This document shows positions 1-5,118 of a stretch of 8,338 nt of DNA, in pieces. Numbering within the stretch: position 1 is the stretch's first letter; every line of letters begins with the position of its first letter. Position numbers and translations under genes: made by a program. Source of the stretch: Peptococcaceae bacterium UBA2264 (GTDB lineage Bacteria; Bacillota; Desulfitobacteriia; Desulfitobacteriales; Desulfitobacteriaceae); NCBI GenBank assembly GCA_002347475.1, contig DDXI01000117.1, positions 1-8,338 of the forward strand, read 5' to 3'. The notes beneath the pieces were generated by a model. It was not told the origin of the DNA, made no database searches, and saw nothing but the letters and a program-made list of their open reading frames with translations.

Positions 1-90
1 TTCCAGAAAGGCAATGAGTGGATGATCGAAGAAACCCAGAAATATGTGGATGAAAAATGGGAACGCTTGCTGGAGCACACCGGCGCTTAA
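1..90 (+). CDS. C-terminal end of an unidentified protein (5' truncated by the window edge)
   Basis: An open frame runs from the first base to a TAA at 88-90 and gives 29 residues, from FQKGNEWMIEE to LLEHTGA. The fragment is acidic and charged and looks helical (EETQKYVDEKWERLLEH), as expected for a C-terminal helix. It is too short for me to assign a family. The next gene starts 68 bases downstream behind its own ribosome binding site, with no terminator between, so the two are probably co-transcribed. Because that neighbour is a corrinoid-type methyltransferase relative, a role in corrinoid or methyl-transfer metabolism is possible, but this rests on context only. Codon use and the stop codon look like a real gene end rather than a chance frame. 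Confidence 0.55.
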   Translation, partial: FQKGNEWMIEETQKYVDEKWERLLEHTGA

Positions 91-143
91 GCTCTGCTGA
101 AACCGGGAAAAGAACGAAAAAATATGGTATTATAAATGTTAAC

Positions 144-150
144 GAGGAGG
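144..150 (+). promoter_or_regulatory. Ribosome binding site that fixes a GTG start at 159
   Basis: GAGGAGG lies 8 bases before GTG at 159-161. The same frame is open back to an ATG at 57, but that start overlaps the upstream gene and has no comparable site. A TTG at 153 is too close to the site. GTG 159 is therefore the preferred start. Confidence 0.8.
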
Positions 151-158
151 TTTTGCCT

Positions 159-1073
159 GTGGAACAGACAATGTTTACTAATGAGGTTATTTTATCCTGG
201 CTCCGGTATTTTTCATTGAATGTTGAAATCAACCTGGCAAAGCTGAAGATGCTGGACATTACAGGGAAGAATAAAAACTTGATTCCGACCGTTATGACTA
301 ACCGGGAAGTGCTGGTTTTTACAGATGCCGGACATCCGGATATCTTCTACGACATGTGGAATTCGGAACTGGGGGACTGTGATATCTGGTACAATGAGGG
401 GTCGGATCCATACGGCGAGATCAAGCATAACAAGCTCTCAGACATGATCAACCGCGGGATCAATGCCACTGCAGCGATGTTGATTCTGAATCCTGATGCT
501 GCAACGAATTATCAGATAGGTATAGAGAACAGTCGTTTCTCCTGCGGCTCTGTTCGGTATGTGTGCCGGGAAGTTCGGGCTGTAATAATGAATAAGCTTA
601 ATCCTGGGGACCGGGATAATATATGTATAATATCGGGTGAGAGTATCGTGGTGGAAGCCGCCATGATTGCAGCTGAAGGCAGTGTCATTGCTGTGGAATA
701 TGACTGCAGGGACCGGAAAACCATGAAAGAGAATGTTGAGAAATTTGGCCTGAACAATGTAACCATCGTTGAGTCTCTGGAAGATGATATTCCGGATAAG
801 CTGCCGGTGCCGGACACCGCGTTTATAGTGGCTTCCCCGAGGATCGGCAATGAAATAAAGAGTCTGCTGGCTCTCAATCCCGTGATGAATTTTGTGATCT
901 ACACGTTGGACTTCGAAATTCTAACGTCCCTTCCTGTTTTGTTTCGGGAAAATGGCCTTGAGCGAACTGAAGCCATCCATATAGAGGTATCGCGAGTCAA
1001 TAGCAAAAATATGATGGAACCATTTCCAGCTCCTTGGCTTATCTCTGCCAGAAGCGTTAAAGGACAGGAGTAA
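159..1073 (+). CDS. Degenerate CbiE/CbiT-like (precorrin-6Y/7 methyltransferase family) protein
   Basis: The 304-residue protein resembles bifunctional CbiET/CobL of cobalamin (corrin-ring) synthesis, but is altered. Residues about 28-112 match the second half of CbiE: a strand-turn near DITGKNKN, then REVLVFTDAGHPDIF and the region before LILNPD. The N-terminal half of CbiE, with its GxGPG SAM loop, is absent, and the family's usual fused length is about 400. Residues about 121-297 align along a whole CbiT: REVRA (137-141), VEAA (164-168), VIAVEYD (176-182), FGLNNVTIVE, PVPDTAFI and a final strand WLISARS. The SAM-binding loop, normally D-x-G-x-G-[ST]-G, reads as CIISGESIV (156-164) with its glycines lost or displaced, and the GGSGG-like turn is ASPRIG (225-230). 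My inference is a corrinoid-binding, regulatory or scaffold paralogue rather than an active C-15 methyltransferase/decarboxylase. It follows an unidentified gene and is closed by a terminator. Family membership is fairly secure; function is not. Confidence 0.7.
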   Translation: MEQTMFTNEVILSWLRYFSLNVEINLAKLKMLDITGKNKNLIPTVMTNREVLVFTDAGHPDIFYDMWNSELGDCDIWYNEGSDPYGEIKHNKLSDMINRGINATAAMLILNPDAATNYQIGIENSRFSCGSVRYVCREVRAVIMNKLNPGDRDNICIISGESIVVEAAMIAAEGSVIAVEYDCRDRKTMKENVEKFGLNNVTIVESLEDDIPDKLPVPDTAFIVASPRIGNEIKSLLALNPVMNFVIYTLDFEILTSLPVLFRENGLERTEAIHIEVSRVNSKNMMEPFPAPWLISARSVKGQE

Positions 1074-1090
1074 TATGCGGTTTTGTTATG

Positions 1091-1117
1091 AAAAAGTCCA
1101 GTAAAACTGGGCTTTTT
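1091..1117 (+). terminator. Intrinsic terminator after the CbiE/CbiT-like gene
   Basis: AAAAAGTCCAG at 1091-1101 pairs with CTGGGCTTTTT at 1107-1117 over 11 positions, with one G-U pair, around a 5-base loop (TAAAA). The T5 at the 3' arm completes a typical intrinsic terminator 18 bases after the stop codon. Confidence 0.85.
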
Positions 1118-1223
1118 AGTATTTCAGGGATTACACGGAACCCGGAGTGATTTCCGGTTTAGGCAGGAAGCCTTGTTCGGGTAAGCTATGGAATTGATAA
1201 TTATCTAAAAATTCAGAAAAATA

Positions 1224-1250
1224 TTGATAATAATGCATACTTAATATAAA
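1224..1250 (+). promoter_or_regulatory. Weak sigma-A-like promoter candidate for the intergenic RNA
   Basis: TTGATA at 1224-1229 and TATAAA at 1245-1250 are separated by 15 bases, shorter than the usual 17. The surrounding sequence is very A/T rich, so chance hexamers are likely. It is worth listing only because a terminator-ended structured stretch follows. Confidence 0.25.
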
Positions 1251-1257
1251 CTGTAAA

Positions 1258-1364
1258 GTACAGAAATAATCAGGCAAGAGGGAGCGATGAATGCGGAGGT
1301 GCATTTGGACGCTTATACTCCGCAGTGAGCTGGCAGCGTAACCGACCATACAAGGTCGGTTTTT
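1258..1364 (+). ncRNA. Candidate small structured RNA, class unknown
   Basis: About 105 bases between the promoter-like hexamers and a clear intrinsic terminator could form a small RNA. TGCGGAG (1292-1298) pairs perfectly with CTCCGCA (1318-1324), giving a 7-base-pair stem over a 19-base loop. A minor GCTGGCAGC hairpin follows, and then the terminator stem. No significant open frame fills the interval. It is not recognisable to me as 6S, SRP, tmRNA, T-box or a common riboswitch. It could equally be the leader of the downstream VOC gene, ended by premature termination. The 5' end is a guess. Confidence 0.3.
1341..1364 (+). terminator. Intrinsic terminator in the intergenic region
   Basis: ACCGACC (1341-1347) pairs perfectly with GGTCGGT (1354-1360) around a 6-base loop, and T5 spans 1360-1364. 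It lies 267 bases after the previous stop codon and behind another terminator, so it must end a separate transcript that starts inside this intergenic region. Confidence 0.75.
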
Positions 1365-1493
1365 ATGCTTAAGGTGAGTATTAGAAACCATGGCTGACAA
1401 TCTGTGTATAGGATGGGCAAAAGGGGCGTTTGTTTTATGAAAGCAGCTGTTGCCAGAGATACCTGTAAGGTGAGAGCCTTTTGGGAATCGTTT

Positions 1494-1543
1494 GTCCGGA
1501 TGTTTTAAGAAGGATATTTATGCTGATAAAACGGACTGTTTTT
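1494..1543 (+). promoter_or_regulatory. Bulged hairpin with T-rich tail before the VOC gene (possible attenuator)
   Basis: GTCCG (1494-1498) and TTTTA (1503-1507) pair with TAAAA and CGGAC (1527-1536). This gives a 10-base-pair stem with a 4-base bulge (GATG) and a 19-base loop, followed by TGTTTTT (1537-1543). It ends about 10 bases before the ribosome binding site of the next gene. The same DNA also offers a promoter reading, TTGTCC (1492-1497), 17 bases, TATTTA (1515-1520), so attenuation is only one interpretation. Confidence 0.3.
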
Positions 1544-1568
1544 GGATAATCAGAAGGAGGGAAAAAAG

Positions 1569-2453
1569 ATGCAAAAAATCGTACCTCATTTATGGTATGA
1601 CAAGGAAGCCAAAGAAGCCGCAACATTCTATGTTGGCTTGTTTGAACGATCCAAAATCCTGAGCACAAATGTCATAGAAGGCACTCCATCTGGAGATGCG
1701 GAGCTGGTGACCTTTGAACTTGAGGGTCAGGAATTCATGGCCATCAGTGCGGGACCATATTTTAAATTCAATCCCTCAATCTCACTTATGGTATTGTGCG
1801 CTAGCGTTGAAGAAGTGAATATGAAGTGGAAGGCCTTGTCTGAAAAAGGCACGGAATTAATGCCGCTAGCTGCATATCCTTTCAGCAAGTGGTATGGTTG
1901 GATACAGGACCGTTACGGCTTATCCTGGCAATTGCTGCTGGCAGAGGGAGAAAGGACCGAACAAAAAATAAAAATAAACCTGCTTTTCTCGCAGGATTCC
2001 AATGGCAAAGCTGAGGAAGCTTTGAAATATTATATGAAAGTTTTCAAGGATGCTGAAATCGAAGCCCTGGTGCCCTACGAAGAAGGAGAAGCTCATTCGG
2101 CAAAAGCTAAAATCAAATTTGCATCCTTCAAGTTGTTTGGTATGGAGTTTTCGGCAATGGATAATGGCTATGATGCAGATTTCAGCTTTATTGAGGCATT
2201 TTCCCTGCTTGTGAACTGCAGGGATCAGCAGGAGATCGATTATTTCTGGGAAAAACTTTCGGCCGTGCCTGAGGCCGAGCAATGCGGTTGGCTCAAGGAC
2301 AAGTTTGGGGTTTCCTGGCAGATCGTTCCGGAGAATATGGGCGAACTGCTGTCCAACGGGACGAAGGCTGAAATCAAAAGAGTAACAGAAGCGTTTCTTA
2401 AAATGAAGAAATTCGATATAGCGTTATTGGAGAAGGCCAGATCAGGTATTTGA
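1569..2453 (+). CDS. Tandem-domain VOC superfamily protein, PhnB / 3-dmu-9_3-mt type
   Basis: The 294-residue protein carries two copies of the PhnB-like vicinal-oxygen-chelate fold (Pfam 3-dmu-9_3-mt, related to glyoxalase and bleomycin-resistance proteins). Copy one, residues about 1-125, has PHLWYDKEAKEAATFYVGLF, the strand EFMAISAGPYFKFNPSISL, and the end motif DRYGLSWQLLL. Copy two, about 130-260, repeats the plan with NGKAEEALKYYMKVFKDAEIE and DKFGVSWQIVPENM. The last 35 residues form a charged helical tail. Single-domain members are near 140 residues, so this is a full tandem form. Despite the family name, no methyltransferase activity should be assumed; these are usually soluble proteins of unknown substrate. 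The start ATG at 1569 follows AAGGAGG (1554-1560) by 8 bases; an ATG at 1542 in the same frame lacks a site. It stands alone, with no clear terminator before the next promoter. The family call is strong and the substrate unknown. Confidence 0.85.
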   Translation: MQKIVPHLWYDKEAKEAATFYVGLFERSKILSTNVIEGTPSGDAELVTFELEGQEFMAISAGPYFKFNPSISLMVLCASVEEVNMKWKALSEKGTELMPLAAYPFSKWYGWIQDRYGLSWQLLLAEGERTEQKIKINLLFSQDSNGKAEEALKYYMKVFKDAEIEALVPYEEGEAHSAKAKIKFASFKLFGMEFSAMDNGYDADFSFIEAFSLLVNCRDQQEIDYFWEKLSAVPEAEQCGWLKDKFGVSWQIVPENMGELLSNGTKAEIKRVTEAFLKMKKFDIALLEKARSGI

Positions 2454-2505
2454 TCGGAGGGCTGCACCTACCCCGTTTGCAGAAAATGACCTTTAAAAAC
2501 TTCTC

Positions 2506-2534
2506 TTGACTTTTGAACAATTCATTAGTATACT
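2506..2534 (+). promoter_or_regulatory. Strong sigma-A promoter for the zinc-ribbon gene
   Basis: TTGACT (2506-2511) and TATACT (2529-2534) are separated by exactly 17 bases, close to consensus. The predicted start is near 2541, giving a leader of about 110 bases. Confidence 0.8.
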
Positions 2535-2540
2535 TATATT

Positions 2541-2640
2541 TGAACTCGTTAGTAGGATTTACGAAGACCTTCTCTATTGCCTAAAGCTCTGGGAAGCAAT
2601 GAACACTTCCTTTTAGCAGCGGGTAATAAAATTTTGGAGG
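2541..2640 (+). promoter_or_regulatory. Structured 5' leader of the zinc-ribbon mRNA
   Basis: The leader is long for such a small gene. A two-part hairpin is possible: CTAAA (2581-2585) with TTTAG (2612-2616), and GGAAG (2592-2596) with CTTCC (2606-2610), around a 9-base loop. AAGACCTTCTC at 2564-2574 is the exact reverse complement of the 3' arm of the gene's own terminator. The ribosome binding site GGAGG is at 2636-2640. It matches no riboswitch class that I recognise. Confidence 0.4.
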
Positions 2641-2649
2641 TTTTTTTAT

Positions 2650-2955
2650 ATGTTTGAAGACAAAGTGTTATCCTGTAGAGACTGTGGTGAAGATTTTACC
2701 TTTTCTGCTTCGGAACAAGAATTTTTTGCAGAAAAAGGTTTCACCAATGAACCCGGTCGTTGCCCCTCATGTCGGGCAGCCAGAAAGCAACAAAGTCGCG
2801 GTAACAGTGGCGGTTACAGTCGCCAACAACGCGAAATGTTCCCCGCCGTCTGTGCCACGTGTGGAAAAGAAACAACTGTGCCTTTCCAACCTACGGGCGA
2901 CAGACCAGTATATTGCCGCGATTGCTACCAACCGCGCCAACGCAGCAACTGGTAA
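2650..2955 (+). CDS. Small double zinc-ribbon protein (zf-trcl plus CxxC-x17-CxxC)
   Basis: The 101-residue protein has two metal-binding modules. The first, residues 1-45, has C9-x2-C12 and C38-x2-C41 in the setting MFEDKVLSCRDCGEDF ... NEPGRCPSC, which matches the 'probable zinc-ribbon' (zf-trcl) family of Firmicutes and other bacteria. The second has C68-x2-C71, then exactly 17 residues, then C89-x2-C92, which is the CxxC-x17-CxxC domain. A basic, glutamine- and glycine-rich linker (KQQSRGNSGGYSRQQR) separates them and could contact nucleic acid. All eight cysteines are intact. There is no signal peptide or membrane segment, so it should be cytosolic. ATG 2650 follows GGAGG by 9 bases. The gene is a single transcription unit with its own strong promoter and terminator. 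The family has no established biochemical role that I can name; nucleic-acid binding is an inference from the fold and linker. Another frame across 2654-3058 is only a shadow. Confidence 0.85.
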   Translation: MFEDKVLSCRDCGEDFTFSASEQEFFAEKGFTNEPGRCPSCRAARKQQSRGNSGGYSRQQREMFPAVCATCGKETTVPFQPTGDRPVYCRDCYQPRQRSNW

Positions 2956-2963
2956 GACTTCAG

Positions 2964-3002
2964 AGACCTTCTTGGGAAAAATCCTGAGAAGGTCTTTTTT
3001 TT
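2964..3002 (+). terminator. Intrinsic terminator of the zinc-ribbon gene
   Basis: AGACCTTCT (2964-2972) pairs perfectly with AGAAGGTCT (2987-2995), extended by a GG/CC pairing inside, and is followed by T8 (2995-3002). It begins 8 bases after the stop codon and is a very strong terminator. Confidence 0.9.
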
Positions 3003-3219
3003 CTCTTCAGCCGTGGCATTGGCTTAGCCCTGGGCGATGTTCTTTACGGGGGGGGTAAAGTACCGTGAAGTTTGGGAATAATCAAAAAAAAATATATACA
3101 AGTCAATTCAACCGTGATAAACTTAATTGTCAGAAAATTCTTATCGCTATTTTCGGCCTAAGTTAAACCCTGGGCCTGGATTTACGGGCTCATAACACTT
3201 AAATTATTTAAAAATTTGT
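3003..3219. other. Intergenic region without a recognised gene
   Basis: This stretch lies between the zinc-ribbon terminator and the fabG promoter. It has a small hairpin CTTTAC (3042-3047) / GTAAAG (3055-3060) whose whole loop is a run of G, an A9 run near 3085-3093, and two copies of CCCTGGGC (near 3028 and 3168). I see no open frame with a ribosome binding site. Confidence 0.5.
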
Positions 3220-3248
3220 TTGATAACGGGAGTCACTACAATTATAAT
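3220..3248 (+). promoter_or_regulatory. Sigma-A promoter for the FabG-type reductase
   Basis: TTGATA (3220-3225) and a perfect TATAAT (3243-3248) are 17 bases apart. The predicted start near 3255 gives a 40-base leader. The -10 box is the left arm of a 7-7-7 inverted repeat at 3243-3263, which could serve as an operator. Confidence 0.75.
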
Positions 3249-3294
3249 ATTTATTGTATTATAGATATAAAAAAATTAAGTGGAGGTTGACAAA

Positions 3295-4020
3295 ATGAGT
3301 AAAAGACTCGAAGGAAAAGTAGCTATTATTACTGGTGCCGCCCGCGGTTTGGGTCAGTCCATGGCAGAGTTATTTGCCTCTGAAGGGGCAAAAGTTGTTG
3401 CATGTGACATGGAAGATTTAACTTATCAGAACCCCAGTGTTGAGGGCTATAAACTCAATGTTACTGACGTGGAAGGCTGTAAAAAATGTGCTGATTATGT
3501 TAAAGAAAAATATGGCAAAATTGACATATTGGTTAACAACGCTGGTATTACCAGAGATGTTCTGACAGCTAAAATGACCGATGATCAATGGAATCTTGTT
3601 ATTGATATCAATTTGAAAGGCGTCTTCAATTTGACCCGTTTCGTTGGTCCTATGATGCAAGAGGCTAAAAAAGGCTCCATCATCAATATCTCTTCTGTAG
3701 TTGGCGAATTCGGTAATATTGGCCAATCTAACTATGCAGCCACCAAAGCCGGCGTTATCGGCTTGGCGAAGAGTTGGGCAAAAGAATTTGCCAGGAAGGG
3801 TGAAGCAGTCAGAGTTAATACTATAGCTCCGGGATATATTATGACAGATATTCTGAAGACTGTTCCCCAGAATCTTCTTGATGGCTTTGCCAAACAAACC
3901 ATGCTGGGAAGATTGGGACAACCTATGGAAATCGCCAATGCTGCTCTGTTCCTGGCATCTGACGAATCTTCTTACATCACCGGCCATAACCTCAGTGTAA
4001 ATGGTGGTATGAGACTGTAA
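3295..4020 (+). CDS. fabG: SDR-family reductase, probable 3-oxoacyl-[ACP] reductase
   Basis: The 241-residue protein is a classical short-chain dehydrogenase/reductase of FabG length. The coenzyme loop TGAARGLG is at 13-20, NNAG at 81-84, and the catalytic set is N106, S134, Y147 and K151 (ISSVVGEFGNIGQSNYAATK). The C-terminal block GRLGQPMEIANAALFLASDESSYITGHNLSVNGGM is typical of FabG. FabG reduces 3-oxoacyl-ACP with NADPH in fatty-acid elongation. Here an aspartate (D38) ends the second strand, a feature often linked to NAD(H) preference, so another SDR substrate such as a 3-oxoacyl-CoA or a hydroxy acid cannot be excluded. The gene stands alone between its own promoter and terminator, not in a fab cluster, which adds to that doubt. 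ATG 3295 follows GGAGGT (3282-3287) by 7 bases. The family is certain; the exact substrate is moderately sure. Confidence 0.85.
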   Translation: MSKRLEGKVAIITGAARGLGQSMAELFASEGAKVVACDMEDLTYQNPSVEGYKLNVTDVEGCKKCADYVKEKYGKIDILVNNAGITRDVLTAKMTDDQWNLVIDINLKGVFNLTRFVGPMMQEAKKGSIINISSVVGEFGNIGQSNYAATKAGVIGLAKSWAKEFARKGEAVRVNTIAPGYIMTDILKTVPQNLLDGFAKQTMLGRLGQPMEIANAALFLASDESSYITGHNLSVNGGMRL

Positions 4021-4053
4021 AGGTTACTTAAAGATTCAAATAGATATAATACC

Positions 4054-4084
4054 AAAAGCCGTCGGTTTAATGCCGACGGCTTTT
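4054..4084 (+). terminator. Intrinsic terminator after the FabG-type gene
   Basis: GCCGTCGG (4058-4065) pairs perfectly with CCGACGGC (4073-4080) around a 7-base loop. Flanking AAAA and TTTT (4081-4084) extend the stem, so it could act in both directions. Confidence 0.9.
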
Positions 4085-4193
4085 CCAGTGCATCAGGATT
4101 ATTCATTGGCTTCAATAGCTTTTGATTATAGATTATTAACAGGGAATATTCAATAGGTGGAAAGGGCGGAGGCACCACTCGGGCTTTAAATAT

Positions 4194-4222
4194 TTGTACT
4201 GCAGGAGTTGAATGAATATAAT
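4194..4222 (+). promoter_or_regulatory. Sigma-A promoter for the nudC operon
   Basis: TTGTAC (4194-4199) and a perfect TATAAT (4217-4222) are 17 bases apart. The predicted start near 4229 leaves a leader of about 32 bases. A G-rich patch with a short GGTG/CACC hairpin (4156-4176) lies just upstream of the -35 box. Confidence 0.7.
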
Positions 4223-4260
4223 ATAAATAAGCAAAAAATAGTGTGAAGGAGGGCTCGTTT

Positions 4261-5118
4261 ATGTCAGGAGAGAGTATATATAAACGTTATAAACCGGCGG
4301 TTGCACCTGAACCAGTAAACAGCACTCTGACCTATTGGTTTGTTTTCTATGCAAATAAGTTGCTGATAAAAGTTGATAATCCCAAACCAGGAGTAACAAT
4401 TCCCCAGGTCAGGAATATTGAAGAAATGAATATTATTCCAGTGCGGAAGCAATATCTTGGTACTCTTCAAGGTCAGCCCTGCTATACTGTGGAAGCAGCA
4501 TCAGAAGATTACATTCCGGAAGGGATGTGTTATAGAAAATACGGGTCTTTATATGGAGTTTTGGATGACGATATTTTTCTTGTAGCTGGTAAGGCTTTGC
4601 AGATTGTGAAATGGGACCAGACGCATCAATATTGCGGCAGATGCGGAGTCCCAACACAAATGGTACAGAATGAAAGAGCGAAAATTTGTCCTCAATGTGG
4701 GCTTTTGAGCTATCCCTGTCTTTCGCCAGTTGTCATAACGGCGATCCTTAAGGATAATAAAATCTTATTGGTTCGCCATAAGATTCTTATTAATAATATA
4801 TACAGCCTGGTTGCCGGGTTTGTTGAACCCGGTGAAACACTGGAGGAAGCCCTGAAAAGAGAAGTAATTGAAGAAGTAGGCATAGAGGTAAACAATATAA
4901 AATATTTCAAAAGCCAGCCTTGGCCCTTTCCTCATTCTTTGATGATAGGGTTTACAGCGGAATACGAGAGCGGAGAAATCATTGTCGATGGAGTAGAAGT
5001 TGCTGAGGCTGAATGGTTCGATGTTCGGCACGTGCAGCAGTTGCCCTTGCCTGTTAAAAACAGTATTGCATGGGAGCTTATCGACTGGTATATTTGTAAC
5101 AATGCTGACAAAACTTAA
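4261..5118 (+). CDS. nudC: NADH pyrophosphatase / NAD-RNA decapping hydrolase (Nudix, NudC type)
   Basis: The 285-residue protein has the three-part NudC layout. An N-terminal domain (about 1-120) is followed by a zinc ribbon with C125, C128, C143 and C146 (YCGRCG ... ICPQCG). The Nudix domain then has a complete Nudix box at 186-210, GFVEPGETLEEALKREVIEE and VG, with all catalytic glutamates. The NudC-specific SQPWPFPHS motif at 218-226 separates it from other Nudix enzymes. NudC enzymes hydrolyse NADH or NAD+ to the nicotinamide and adenosine mononucleotides and can remove NAD caps from RNA in the cytosol. ATG 4261 follows AAGGAGG by 8 bases; a GTG at 4243 in the same frame precedes the site and is unlikely. 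The gene is driven by a near-consensus promoter and overlaps the next gene by 17 bases, which suggests an operon with a membrane protein that may import an NAD precursor. Confidence 0.93.
   Translation: MSGESIYKRYKPAVAPEPVNSTLTYWFVFYANKLLIKVDNPKPGVTIPQVRNIEEMNIIPVRKQYLGTLQGQPCYTVEAASEDYIPEGMCYRKYGSLYGVLDDDIFLVAGKALQIVKWDQTHQYCGRCGVPTQMVQNERAKICPQCGLLSYPCLSPVVITAILKDNKILLVRHKILINNIYSLVAGFVEPGETLEEALKREVIEEVGIEVNNIKYFKSQPWPFPHSLMIGFTAEYESGEIIVDGVEVAEAEWFDVRHVQQLPLPVKNSIAWELIDWYICNNADKT

Larger units (their letters stand above)
1118..1568. other. Long intergenic region (about 450 bases) with potential RNA structure
   Basis: No convincing protein gene is present. In order it holds: a pair of mutually exclusive hairpins at 1139-1182; an A/T-rich stretch with promoter-like hexamers at 1224-1250; a candidate small structured RNA ending in a strong hairpin plus T-tract at 1341-1364; a 23-codon open frame at 1437-1508 with only a poor ribosome binding site; and a bulged hairpin with a T-rich tail at 1494-1543, just before the next gene. 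None of these matches a riboswitch class that I recognise. Confidence 0.6.

Noticed and set aside
57..158. N-terminal extension of the CbiE/CbiT-like protein from ATG 57
   Set aside because: It overlaps the end of the upstream gene in another frame, encodes a low-complexity basic stretch unlike the family, and lacks a ribosome binding site. GTG 159 has GAGGAGG at ideal spacing.
1131..1400. 89-codon open frame on the - strand in the intergenic region
   Set aside because: No ribosome binding site, no recognisable motifs, and it runs across the orphan terminator and A/T-rich spacer. More likely chance.
2654..3058. 134-codon frame overlapping the zinc-ribbon gene
   Set aside because: It is a shadow in the +2 frame of a gene with eight conserved cysteines, and it runs through the strong terminator at 2964-3002.
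3418..3987. 189-codon open frame on the - strand inside the FabG-type gene
   Set aside because: It lies wholly antisense to a textbook SDR gene, has no recognisable motif and no ribosome binding site. Long antisense frames are common opposite such genes.
4156..4180. G-rich segment with ACCAC resembling a T-box antiterminator
   Set aside because: It does not fit the conserved T-box sequence, lies upstream of the nudC promoter rather than in the leader, and has no associated stem I or terminator.
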